A model generated the notes under the pieces. That model was not told the DNA's origin. It searched no databases and saw only the letters and a program-made list of their open reading frames with translations. A stretch of DNA of 64,000 bases, taken from Micromussa lordhowensis. Taxonomy: Eukaryota > Cnidaria > Anthozoa > Scleractinia > Lobophylliidae. Of the stretch, positions 48,201 through 60,749 are shown piece after piece. Each line of letters begins with the position of its first letter. Positions within the stretch are counted from its first letter, which is position 1. The translations under genes and the position numbers were made by a program. The stretch is from contig OZ026604.1 of NCBI GenBank assembly GCA_964020085.1, positions 30,894,618 through 30,958,617 on the forward strand, given 5' to 3'.

Positions 48201-51200
48201 GGGGACCCCCAGCGCGCGTTTTCTGAAATTCTGCAAAGTTGGGACCAGGGCAAACTACTGCAAAAAGAAGGCCAGAAAAAACACCCTGGCGCCAATGCCA
48301 TCATGTCCTAACTACAATTTCCTTAAAGTGGCGACCTAGCAGAACATTTTGCTGCAAACCGCGCCTCTTAAAGTGCCCGTGAAGCCGAGCTATGTCAAAT
48401 TTGCCAAGGGGACCCCCAGCGCGCGTTTTCTGAAATTCTGCAAAGTTGGGACCAGGGCAAACTACTGCAAAAAGAAGGCCAGAAAAAACACCCTGGCGCC
48501 ACAGCCATCATGTCCTAACTAGGATTTTCTTCAAGTGCCAACCTAGCAGAACATTTTGCTGCAAACCGCGCCTCTTAAAGTGCCCGTGAAGCCGAGCTAT
48601 GTCAAATTTGCCAAGGGGACCCCCAGCGCGCGTTTTTTGAAATTCTGCAAAGTTGGGACCAGGGCAAACTACTGCAAAAAGAAGGCCAGAAGAAACACCC
48701 TGGCGCCAATGCCATCATCTCTTAACTTAAATTTCCTTGAAGTGCCAACCTAGCAGAACATTTTGCTGCAAACTGCGCCTTTTAAAGTGCCCGTGAAGCC
48801 GAGCTATGTCAAATTTGCCAAGGGGACCCCCAGCGCGCGTTTTCTGAAATTCTGCCAAGTTGGGACCAGGGCAAACTACTGCAAAAAGAAGGCCAGAAAA
48901 ACACCCTGGCGCCAATGCCATCATGTCGTAACTTAAATTTCCTTAAAGTGCCAACCTAGCAGAACATTTTGCTGCAAACCGCGCCTCTTAAAGTGCCCGT
49001 GAAGCCGAGCTATGTCAAATTTGCCAAGGGGACCCCCAGCGCGCGTTTTCTGAAATTCTGCAAAGTTGGGACCAGGGCAAACTACTGCAAAAAGAAGGCC
49101 AGAAAAACACCCTGGCGCCAATGCCATCATGTCTTAATTAAAATTTCCTTGAAGTGCCAACCAAGCAGAGCATTTTGCTGCAAACCGCGCCTCTTAAAGT
49201 GCCCGTGAAGCCGAGCTATGTCAAATTTGCCAAGGGGACCCCAGCGCCGTTTTCTGAAATTCTGCAAAGTTGGGACCAGGGCAAACTACTGCAAAAAGAA
49301 GGCCAGAAAAAACACCCTGGCGCCAATGCCATCATGTCTTAACTAGCATTTTCTTAAAGTGCTAACCTAGCAGAACATTTTGCTGCAAACCGCGCCTCTT
49401 AAAGTGCCAGTGAAACCGAGCTATGTCAAATTTGCCAAGGGGACCCCCAGCGCGCGTTTTCTGAAATTCTGCAAAGTTGGGCCCAGGGTAAACTACTGCA
49501 AAAAGAAGGCCAGAAAAAAACACCCTGGCGCCAATGCCATCATGTCCTAACTAGAATTTCCTTGAAGTGCCAACCTAGCAAAACATTTTGCTGCAAACCG
49601 CGCCTCTTAAAGTGCCCGTGAAGCCGAGCTATGTCAAATTTGCCAAGGGGACCCCCAGCGCGCGTTTTCTGAAATTCTGCAAAGTTGGGACCAGGGCAAA
49701 CTACTGCAAAAAGAAGGCCAGAAAAAACACCCTGGCGCCAATGCCATCATGTCCTAACTACGATTTCCTTAAAGTGGCGACCTAGCAGAACATTTTGCTG
49801 CAAACCGCGCCTCTTAAAGTGCCCGTGAAGCCGAGCTATGTCAAATTTGCCAAGGGGACCCCCAGCGCGCGTTTTCTGAAATTCTGCAAAGTTGGGACCA
49901 GGGCAAACTACTGCAAAAAGAAGGCCAGAAAAAACACCCTGGCGCCACAGCCATCATGTCCTAACTAGGATTTTCTTCAAGTGCCAACCTAGCAGAACAT
50001 TTTGCTGCAAACCGCGCCTCTTAAAGTGCCCGTGAAGCCGAGCTATGTCAAATTTGCCAAGGGGACCCCCAGCGCGCGTTTTTTGAAATTCTGCAAAGTT
50101 GGGACCAGGGCAAACTACTGCAAAAAGAAGGCCAGAAGAAACACCCTGGCGCCAATGCCATCATCTCTTAACTTAAATTTCCTTAAAGTGCCAACCTAGC
50201 AGAACATTTTGCTGCAAACTGCGTATTTTAAAGTGCCCGTGAAGCCGAGCTATGTCAAATTTGCCAAGGGGACCCCCAGCGCGCGTTTTCTGAAATTCTG
50301 CCAAGTTGGGACCAGGGCAAACTACTGCAAAAAGAAGGCCAGAAAAAAACACCCTGGCGCCAATGCCATCATGTCGTAACTTAAATTTCCTTAAAGTGCC
50401 AACCTAGCAGAACATTTTGCTGCAAACCGCGCCTCTTAAAGTGCCCGTGAAGCCGAGCTATGTCAAATTTGCCAAGGGGACCCCCAGCGCGCGTTTTCTG
50501 AAATTCTGCAAAGTTGGGACCAGGGCAAACTACTGCAAAAAGAAGGCCAGAAAAGGCACCCTGGCGCCAATGCCATCATGTCCTAACTAGAATTTCCTTA
50601 AAGTGCCAACCTAGCAGAACATTTTGCTGCAAACCGCGCGTCTTAAAGTGCCCGTGAAGCCGAGCTATGTCAAATTTGCCAAGGGGACCCCCAGCGCGCG
50701 TTTTCTGAAATTCTGCAAAGTTGGGACCAGGGCAAACTACTGCAAAAAGAAGGCCAGAACACACACTCTGGCGCCAATGCCATCATGTTGTAACTATGAT
50801 TTCCTTAAAGTGCCAACCTAGCAGAACATTTTGCTGCAAACCGCGCCTCTTAAAGTGCCCGTGAAGCCAAGCTATGTCAAATTTGCCAAGGGGACCCCCA
50901 GCGCGCGTTTTCTGAAATTCTGCAAAGTTGGGACCAGGGCAAACTACTGCAAAAAGAAGGCCAGAAAAAACACCCTGGCGCCAATGCCATCATGTCCTAA
51001 CTAAAATTTCCTTGAAGTGCTAATCTAGCAGAACATTTTGCTGCAAACCGCGCCTCTTAAAGTGCCCGTGAAGCCGAGCTATGTCAAATTTGCCAAGGGG
51101 ACCCCCAGCGCGCGTTTTCTGAAATTCTGCAAAGTTGGGAACAGGGCAAACTACTGCAAAAAGAAGGTAAGAAAAAACACCCTGGCGCCAATGCCATCAT

Positions 51201-54200
51201 GTCCTTACTACAATTTCCTTAAAGTGCCAACCTAGCAGAACATTTTGCTGCAAACCGCGCCTCTTAAAGTGCCCGTGAAGCCGAGCTATGTCAAATTTGC
51301 CAAGGGGACCCCCAGCGCGCGTTTTCTGAAATTCTGCAAAGTTGGGACCAGGGCAAACTACTGCAAAAAGAAGGCCAGAAAAAACACCCTGGCGCCACAG
51401 CCATCATGTCCTAACTAGGATTTTCTTCAAGTGCCAACCTAGCAGAACATTTTGCTGCAAACCGCGCTTCTTAAAGTGCCCGTGAAGCCGAGCTATGTCA
51501 AATTTGCCAAGGGGACCCCCAGCGCGCGTTTTCTGAAATTCTGCAAAGTTGGGACCAGGGCAAACTACTGCAAAAAGAAGGCCAGAAAAAACACCCTGGC
51601 GCCAATGCCATCATCTCTTAACTTAAATTTCCTTAAAGTGCCAACCTAGCAGAACATTTTGCTGCAAACTGCGCCTTTTAAAGTGCCCGTGAAGCCGAGC
51701 TATGTCAAATTTGCCAAGGGGACCCCCAGCGCGCGTTTTCTGAAATTCTGCCAAGTTGGGACCAGGGCAAACTACTGCAAAAAGAAGGCCAAAAAAAAAC
51801 ACCCTGGCGCCAATGCCATCATGTCCTAACTTAAATTTCCTTAAAGTGCCAACCTAGCAGAATATTTTGCTGCAAACCGCGCCTCTTAAAGTGCCCGTGA
51901 AGCCGAGCTATGTCAAATTTGCCAAGGGGACCCCCAGCGCGCGTTTTCTGAAATTCTGCAAAGTTGGGACCAGGGCAAACTACTGCAAAAAGAAGGCCAG
52001 AAAAAACACCCTGGTGCCAATGCCATCATGTTTTAACTAAAATTTCCTTGAAGTGCTAATCTAGCAGAACATTTTGCTGCAAACCGCGCCTCTTAAAGTG
52101 CCCGTGAAGCCGAGCTATGTCAAATTTGCCAAGGGGACCCCCAGCGCGCGTTTTCTGAAATTCTGCAAAGTTGGGACCAGGGCAAACTACTGCAAAAAGA
52201 AGGCCAGAAAAAACACCCTGGCGCCAATGCCATCATGTCCTAACTACGATTTCCTTAAAGTGCCGACCTAGCACAATATTTTGCTGCAAACCGCGCCTCT
52301 TAAAGTGCCCGAGAAGCCGAGCTATGTCAAATTTGCCAAGGGGACCCCCAGCGCGCGTTTTCTGAAATTCTGCAAAGTTGGGACCAGGGCAAACTACTGC
52401 AAAAAGAAGGCCAGAAAAAACACCCTGGCGCCAATGCCATCATGTTTTAACTACAATTTCCTTCAAGTGCCAACCTAGCAGAACATTTTGCTGCAAACCG
52501 CGCTTCTTAAAGTGCCCGTGAAGCCGAGCTATGTCAAATTTGCCAAGGGGACCCCCAGCGCGCGTTTTCTGAAATTCTGCAAAGTTGGGACCAGGGCAAA
52601 CTACTGCAAAAAGAAGGCCAGAAAAACACCCTGGCGCCAATGCCATCATGTCTTAACTAAAATTTCCTTGAAGTGCCAACCAAGCAGAGCATTTTGCTGC
52701 AAACCGCGCCTCTTAAAGTGCCCGTGAAGCCGAGCTATGTCAAATTTGCCAAGGGGACCCCAGCGCGCGTTTTCTGAAATTCTGCAAAGTTGGGACCAGG
52801 GCAAACTACTGCAAAAAGAAGGCCAGAAAAAACACCCTGGCGCCAATGCCATCATGTCTTAACTAGCATTTCCTTAAAGTGCCAACCTAGCAGAACATTT
52901 TGCTGCAAACCGCGCCTCTTAAAGTGCCCGTGAAGCCGAGCTATGTCAAATTTGCCAAGGGGACCCCCAGCGCGCGTTTTCTGAAATTCTGCAAAGTTGG
53001 GCCCAGGGTAAACTACTGCAAAAAGAAGGCCAGAAAAAAACACCCTGGCGCCAATGCCATCATGTCCTAACTAGAATTTCCTTGAAGTGCCAACCTAGCA
53101 AAACATTTTGCTGCAAACCGCGCCTCTTAAAGTGCCCGTGAAGCCGAGCTATGTCAAATTTGCCAAGGGGACCCCCAGCGCGCGTTTTCTGAAATTCTGC
53201 AAAGTTGGGACCAGGGCAAACTACTGCAAAAAGAAGGCCAGAAAAAACACCCTGGCGCCAATGCCATCATGTATTAACTACGATTTCCTTAAAGTGGCGA
53301 CCTAGCAGAACATTTTGCTGCAAACCGCGCCTCTTAAAGTGCCCGTGAAGCCGAGCTATGTCAAATTTGCCAAGGGGACCCCCAGCGCGCGTTTTCTGAA
53401 ATTCTGCAAAGTTGGGACCAGGGCAAACTACTGCAAAAAGAAGGCCAGAAAAAACACCCTGGCGCCACAGCCATCATGTCCTAACTAGGATTTTCTTCAA
53501 GTGCCAACCTAGCAGAACATTTTGCTGCAAACCGCGCCTCTTAAAGTGCCCGTGAAGCCGAGCTATGTCAAATTTGCCAAGGGGACCCCCAGCGCGCGTT
53601 TTTTGAAATTCTGCAAAGTTGGGACCAGGGCAAACTACTGCAAAAAGAAGGCCAGAAGAAACACCCTGGCGCCAATGCCATCATCTCTTAACTTAAATTT
53701 CCTTGAAGTGCCAACCTAGCAGAACATTTTGCTGCAAACTGCGCCTTTTAAAGTGCCCGTGAAGCCGAGCTATGTCAAATTTGCCAAGGGGACCCCCAGC
53801 GAGCGTTTTCTGAAATTCTGCCAAGTTGGGACCAGGGCAAACTACTGCAAAAAGAAGGCCAGAAAAAAACACCCTGGCGCCAATGCCATCATGTCGTAAC
53901 TAAAATTTCCTTAAAGTGCCAACCTAGCAGAACATTTTGCTGCAAACCGCGCCTCTTAAAGTGCCCGTGAAGCCGAGCTATGTCAAATTTGCCAAGGGGA
54001 CCCCCAGCGCGCGTTTTCTGAAATTCTGCAAAGTTGGGACCAGGGCAAACTACTGCAAAAAGAAGGCCAGAAAAAACACCCTGGCGCCACAGCCATCATG
54101 TCCTAACTAGGATTTTCTTCAAGTGCCAACCTAGCAGAACATTTTGCTGCAAACCGCGCCTCTTAAAGTGCCCGTGAAGCCGAGCTATGTCAAATTTGCC

Positions 54201-54953
54201 AAGGGGACCCCCAGCGCGCGTTTTCTGAAATTCTGCAAAGTTGGGACCAGGGCAAACTACTGCAAAAAGAAGGCCAGAAGAAACACCCTGGCGCCAATGC
54301 CATCATCTCTTAACTTAAATTTCCTTAAAGTGCCAACCTAGCAAAACATTTTGCTGCAAACTGCGCCTTTTAAAGTGCCCGTGAAGCCGAGCTATGTCAA
54401 ATTTGCCAAGGGGACCCCCAGCGCGCGTTTTCTGAAATTCTGCCAAGTTGGGACCAGGGCAAACTACTGCAAAAAGAAGGCCAGAAAAAAACACCCTGGC
54501 GCCAATGCCATCATGTCCTAACTTAAATTTCCTTAAAGTGCCAACCTAGCAGAACATTTTGCTGCAAACCGCGCCTCTTAAAGTGCCCGTGAAGCCGAGC
54601 TATGTCAAATTTGCCAAGGGGACCCCCAGCGCGCGTTTTCTGAAATTCTGCAAAGTTGGGACCAGGGCAAACTACTGCAAAAAGAAGGCCAGAAAAAACA
54701 CCCTGGCGCCAATGCCATCATGTTTTAACTAAAATTTCCTTGAAGTGCTAATCTAGCAGAACATTTTGCTGCAAACCGCGCCTCTTAAAGTGCCCGTGAA
54801 GCCGAGCTATGTCAAATTTGCCAAGGGGACCCCCAGCGCGCGTTTTCTGAAATTCTGCAAAGTTGGGACCAGGGCAAACTACTGCAAAAAGAAGGCCAGA
54901 AAAAACACCCTGGCGCCAATGCCATCATGTTTTAACTACGATTTCCTTAAAGT
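45228..54953 (+). repeat. Domain 9, left part: mixed multimers
   Basis: Monomer types that later form the right-hand 12-mer already occur here in other orders. The GCGCCACAGCC type is seen near 48499, 49946, 51386, 53466 and 54087; the GTGCCGACCTAG type near 47507 and 52263; the AACCAAGCAGAGC type near 46890, 47922, 49160 and 52680. Offsets between blocks include 1,446 bp (48123 to 49569), 3,520 bp (49569 to 53089) and 4,756 bp (47506 to 52262), so several overlapping duplications are layered. Confidence 0.75.
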
Positions 54954-57436
54954 GCCGACCTAGCAGAATATTTTGCTGCAAACCGCGCCTCTTAAAGTGC
55001 CCGAGAAGCCGAGCTATGTCAAATTTGCCAAGGGGACCCCCAGCGCGCGTTTTCTGAAATTCTGCAAAGTTGGGACCAGGGCAAACTACTGCAAAAAGAA
55101 GGCCAGAAAAACACCCTGGCGCCAATGCCATCATGTCTTAACTAGCATTTCCTTAAAGTGCCAACCTAGCAGAACATTTTGCTGCAAACCGCGCCTCTTA
55201 AAGTGCCAGTGAAGCCGAGCTATGTCAAATTTGCCAAGGGGACCCCCAGCGCGCGTTTTCTGAAATTCTGCAAAGTTGGGCCCAGGGTAAACTACTGCAA
55301 AAAGAAGGCCAGAAAAAAACACCCTGGCGCCAATGCCATCATGTCCTAACTAGAATTTCCTTGAAGTGCCAACCTAGCAAAACATTTTGCTGCAAACCGC
55401 GCCTCTTAAAGTGCCCGTGAAGCCGAGCTATGTCAAATTTGCCAAGGGGACCCCCAGCGCGCGTTTTCTGAAATTCTGCAAAGTTGGGACCAGGGCAAAC
55501 TACTGCAAAAAGAAGGCCAGAAAAAACACCCTGGCGCCAATGCCATCATGTCTTAACTAGCATTTCCTTAAAGTGCCAACCTAGCAGAACATTTTGCTGC
55601 AAACCGCGCCTCTTAAAGTGCCAGTGAAGCCGAGCTATGTCAAATTTGCCAAGGGGACCCCCAGCGCCCGTTTTCTGAAATTCTGCAAAGTTGGGCCCAG
55701 GGTAAACTACTGCAAAAAGAAGGCCAGAAAAAAACACCCTGGCGCCAATGCCATCATGTCCTAACTAGAATTTCCTTGAAGTGCCAACCTAGCAAAACAT
55801 TTTGCTGCAAACCGCGCCTCTTAAAGTGCCCGTGAAGCCGAGCTATGTCAAATTTGCCAAGGGGACCCCCAGCGCGCGTTTTCTGAAATTCTGCAAAGTT
55901 GGGACCAGGGCAAACTACTGCAAAAAGAAGGCCAGAAAAAACACCCTGGCGCCACAGCCATCATGTCCTAACTAGGATTTTCTTCAAGTGCCAACCTAGC
56001 AGAACATTTTGCTGCAAACCGCGCCTCTTAAAGTGCCCGTGAAGCCGAGCTATGTCAAATTTGCCAAGGGGACCCCCAGCGCGCGTTTTTTGAAATTCTG
56101 CAAAGTTGGGACCAGGGCAAACTACTGCAAAAAGAAGGCCAGAAGAAACACCCTGGCGCCAATGCCATCATCTCTTAACTTAAATTTCCTTGAAGTGCCA
56201 ACCTAGCAGAACATTTTGCTGCAAACTGCGCCTTTTAAAGTGCCCGTGAAGCCGAGCTATGTCAAATTTGCCAAGGGGACCCCCAGCGCGCGTTTTCTGA
56301 AATTCTGCCAAGTTGGGACCAGGGCAAACTACTGCAAAAAGAAGGCCAGAAAAAACACCCTGGCGCCAATGCCATCATGTCGTAACTTAAATTTCCTTAA
56401 AGTGCCAACCTAGCAGAACATTTTGCTGCAAACCGCGCCTCTTAAAGTGCCCGTGAAGCCGAGCTATGTCAAATTTGCCAAGGGGACCCCCAGCGCGCGT
56501 TTTCTGAAATTCTGCAAAGTTGGGACCAGGGCAAACTACTGCAAAAAGAAGGCCAGAAAAGGCACCCTGGCGCCAATGCCATCATGTCCTAACTAGAATT
56601 TCCTTAAAGTGCCAACCTAGCAGAACATTTTGCTGCAAACCGCGCGTCTTAAAGTGCCCGTGAAGCCGAGCTATGTCAAATTTGCCAAGGGGACCCCCAG
56701 CGCGCGTTTTCTGAAATTCTGCAAAGTTGGGACCAGGGCAAACTACTGCAAAAAGAAGGCCAGAACACACTCTGGCGCCAATGCCATCATGTTGTAACTA
56801 TGATTTCCTTAAAGTGCCAACCTAGCAGAACATTTTGCTGCAAACCGCGCCTCTTAAAGTGCCCGTGAAGCCAAGCTATGTCAAATTTGCCAAGGGGACC
56901 CCCAGCGCGCGTTTTCTGAAATTCTGCAAAGTTGGGACCAGGGCAAACTACTGCAAAAAGAAGGCCAGAAAAAACACCCTGGCGCCAATGCCATCATGTC
57001 CTAACTAAAATTTTCTTGAAGTGCTAATCTAGCAGAACATTTTGGTGCAAACCGCGCCTCTTAAAGTGCCCGTGAAGCCGAGCTATGTCAAATTTGCCAA
57101 GGGGACCCCCAGCGCGCGTTTTCTGAAATTCTGCAAAGTTGGGACCAGGGCAAACTACTGCAAAAAGAAGGTAAGAAAAAACACCCTGGCGCCAATGCCA
57201 TCATGTCCTAACTACAATTTCCTTAAAGTGCCAACCTAGCAAAACATTTTGCTGCAAACCGCGCCTCTTAAAGTGCCCGTGAAGCCGAGCTATGTCAAAT
57301 TTGCCAAGGGGACCCCCAGCGCGCGTTTTCTGAAATTCTGCAAAGTTGGGACCAGGGCAAACTACTGCAAAAAGAAGGCCAGAAAAAACACCCTGGCGCC
57401 AATGCCATCATGTCCTAACTACGATTTCCTTAAAGT
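54954..57436 (+). repeat. Second 12-mer unit, copy 1 (2,483 bp)
   Basis: Twelve monomers in order, tagged by CCCGAGAAGCC; GTGCCAGTGAAG with GGGCCCAGGGTAAAC; an AGCAAAAC type; a second GCCAGTG type; GCCACAGCC; GCGTTTTTTGAAAT with AGAAGAAAC; CGCCTTTTAAAG with CTGCCAAG; AAAAGGCACCC; CGCGCGTCTTAAAG with AGAACACAC; AAGCCAAGC; GAAGGTAAG; and an AGCAAAAC type ending GTGCCGACC. The next copy starts exactly 2,483 bp later. Confidence 0.9.
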
Positions 57437-59712
57437 GCCGACCTAGCAGAATATTTTGCTGCAAACCGCGCCTCTTAAAGTGCCCGAGAAGCCGAGCTAT
57501 GTCAAATTTGCCAAGGGGACCCCCAGCGCGCGTTTTCTGAAATTCTGCAAAGTTGGGACCAGGGCAAACTACTGCAAAAAGAAGGCCAGAAAAACACCCT
57601 GGCGCCAATGCCATCATGTCTTAACTAGCATTTCCTTAAATGCCAACCTAGCAGAACATTTTGCTGCAAACCGCGCCTCTTAAAGTGCCAGTGAAGCCGA
57701 GCTATGTCAAATTTGCCAAGGGGACCCCCAGCGCGCGTTTTCTGAAATTCTGCAAAGTTGGGCCCAGGGTAAACTACTGCAAAAAGAAGGCCAGAAAAAA
57801 ACACCCTGGCGCCAATGCCATCATGTCCTAACTAGAATTTCCTTGAAGTGCCAACCTAGCAAAACATTTTGCTGCAAACCGCGCCTCTTAAAGTGCCCGT
57901 GAAGCCGAGCTATGTCAAATTTGCCAAGGGGACCCCCAGCGCGCGTTTTCTGAAATTCTGCAAAGTTGGGACCAGGGCAAACTACTGCAAAAAGAAGGCC
58001 AGAAAAAACACCCTGGCGCCAATGCCATCATGTCTTAACTAGCATTTCCTTAAAGTGCCAACCTAGCAGAACATTTTGCTGCAAACCGCGCCTCTTAAAG
58101 TGCCAGTGAAGCCGAGCTATGTCAAATTTGCCAAGGGGACCCCCAGCGCGCGTTTTCTGAAATTCTGCAAAGTTGGGCCCAGGGTAAACTACTGCAAAAA
58201 GAAGGCCAGAAAAAAACACCCTGGCGCCAATGCCATCGTGTCCTAACTAGAATTTCCTTGAAGTGCCAACCTAGCAAAACATTTTGCTGCAAACCGCGCC
58301 TCTTAAAGTGCCCGTGAAGCCGAGCTATGTCAAATTTGCCAAGGGGACCCCCAGCGCGCGTTTTCTGAAATTCTGCAAAGTTGGGACCAGGGCAAACTAC
58401 CGCAAAAAGAAGGCCAGAAAAAACACCCTGGCGCCACAGCCATCATGTCCTAACTAGGATTTTCTTTAAGTGCCAACCTAGCAGAACATTTTGCTGCAAA
58501 CCGCGCCTCTTAAAGTGCCCGTGAAGCCGAGCTATGTCAAATTTGCCAAGGGGACCCCCAGCGCGCGTTTTTTGAAATTCTGCAAAGTTGGGACCAGGGC
58601 AAACTACTGCAAAAAGAAGGCCAGAAGAAACACCCTGGCGCCAATGCCATCATCTCTTAACTTAAATTTCCTTGAAGTGCCAACCTAGCAGAACATTTTG
58701 CTGCAAACTGCGCCTTTTAAAGTGCCCGTGAAGCCGAGCTATGTCAAATTTGCCAAGGGGACCCCCAGCGCGCGTTTTCTGAAATTCTGCCAAGTTGGGA
58801 CCAGGGCAAACTACTGCAAAAAGAAGGCCAGAAAAAAACACCCTGGCGCCAATGCCATCATGTCGTAACTTAAATTTCCTTAAAGTGCCAACCTAGCAGA
58901 ACATTTTGCTGCAAACCGCGCCTCTTAAAGTGCCCGTGAAGCCGAGCTATGTCAAATTTGCCAAGGGGACCCCCAGCGCGCGTTTTCTGAAATTCTGCAA
59001 AGTTGGGACCAGGGCAAACTACTGCAAAAAGAAGGCCAGAAAAGGCACCCTGGCGCCAATGCCATCATGTCCTAACTAGAATTTCCTTAAAGTGCCAACC
59101 TAGCAGAACATTTTGCTGCAAACGGCGCGTCTTAAAGTGCCCGTGAAGCCGAGCTATGTCAAATTTGCCAAGGGGACCCCCAGCGCGCGTTTTCTGAAAT
59201 TCTGCAAAGTTGGGACCAGGGCAAACTACTGCAAAAAGAAGGCCAGAACACACTCTGGCGCCAATGCCATCATGTTGTAACTATGATTTCGTTAAAGTGC
59301 CAACCTAGCAGAACATTTTGCTGCAAACCGCGCCTCTTAAAGTGCCCGTGAAGCCAAGCTATGTCAAATTTGCCAAGGGGACCCCCAGCGCGCGTTTTCT
59401 GAAATTCTGCAAAGTTGGGACCAGGGCAAACTACTGCAAAAAGAAGGCCAGAAAAAACACCCTGGCGCCAATGCCATCATGTCCTAACTAAAATTTCCTT
59501 GAAGTGCTAATCTAGCAGAACATTTTGCTGCAAACCGCGCCTCTTAAAGTGCCCGTGAAGCCGAGCTATGTCAAATTTGCCAAGGGGACCCCCAGCGCGC
59601 GTTTTCTGAAATTCTGCAAAGTTGGGACCAGGGCAAACTACTGCAAAAAGAAGGTAAGAAAAAACACCCTGGCGCCAATGCCATCATGTCCTAACTTCAA
59701 TTTCCTTAAAGT
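57437..59712 (+). repeat. Second 12-mer unit, copy 2 (11 of 12 monomers)
   Basis: This copy repeats monomers 1-11 of 54954-57436 in the same order. After the GAAGGTAAG monomer, the expected AGCAAAAC/GTGCCGACC monomer is replaced by an AGAAGAAAC monomer at 59713, so the unit breaks off there. Small private changes include TTCCTTAAATGCC (two bases lost) near 57638 and AACGGCGCGTC near 59122. Confidence 0.88.
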
Positions 59713-60749
59713 GCCAACCTAGCAGAACATTTTGCTGCAAACCGCTCCTCTTAAAGTGCCCGTGAAGCCGAGCTATGTCAAATTTGCCAAGGGGACCCCC
59801 AGCGCGCGTTTTCTGAAATTCTGCAAAGTTGGGACCAGGGCAAACTACTGCAAAAAGAAGGCCAGAAGAAACACCCTGGCGCCAATGCCATCATCTCTTA
59901 ACTTAAATTTCCTTAAAGTGCCAACCTAGCACAACATTTTGCTGCAAACTGCGCCTTTTAAAGTGCCCGTGAAGCCGAGCTATGTCAAATTTGCCAAGGG
60001 GACCCCCAGCGCGCGTTTTCTGAAATTCTGCCAAGTTGGGACCAGGGCAAACTACTGCAAAAAGAAGGCCAGAAAAAAACACCCTGGCGCCAATGCCATC
60101 ATGTCCTAACTTCAATTTCCTTAAAGTGCCAACCTAGCAGAACATTTTGCTGCAAACCGCGCCTCTTAAAGTGCCCGTGAAGCCGAGCTATGTCAAATTT
60201 GCCAAGGGGACCCCCAGCGCGCGTTTTCTGAAATTCTGCAAAGTTGGGACCAGGGCAAACTACTGCAAAAAGAAGGCCAGAAAAAACACCCTGGCGCCAA
60301 TGCCATCATGTTTTAACTAAAATTTCCTTGAAGTGCTAATCTAGCAGAACATTTTGCTGCAAACCGCGCCTCTTAAAGTGCCCGTGAAGCCGAGCTATGT
60401 CAAATTTGCCAAGGGGACCCCCAGCGCGCGTTTTCTGAAATTCTGCAAAGTTGGGACCAGGGCAAACTACTGCAAAAAGAAGGCCAGAAAAATCCCCCCT
60501 GGCGCCAATGCCATCATGTCCTAACTAGAATTTCCTTGAAGTGCCGACCTAGCAGAACATTTTGCTGCAAACCGCGCCTCTTAAAGTGCCCGTGAAGCCG
60601 AGCTATGTAAAATTTGCCAAGGGGACCCCCAGCGCGCGTTTTCTGAAATTCTGCAAAGTTGGGACCAGGGCAAACTACTGCAAAAAGAAGGCAAGAGAAA
60701 ACACCGTGGCGCCAATACCATCATGTCCTAACTAGGATTTTCTTCAAGT
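59713..60749 (+). repeat. Transition monomers after the 12-mer
   Basis: Five monomers of mixed type link the 12-mer to the last domain. They include the AGAAGAAAC type, the CGCCTTTTAAAG/CTGCCAAG type, a GTGCTAATCTAG junction, and a monomer with AAAAATCCCCCCTGGCG near 60488, a private change in the usual AAACACCCTGG context. The last, near 60543, carries GCTATGTAAAATTTGCC and GGCAAGAGAAAAC. Confidence 0.75.
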
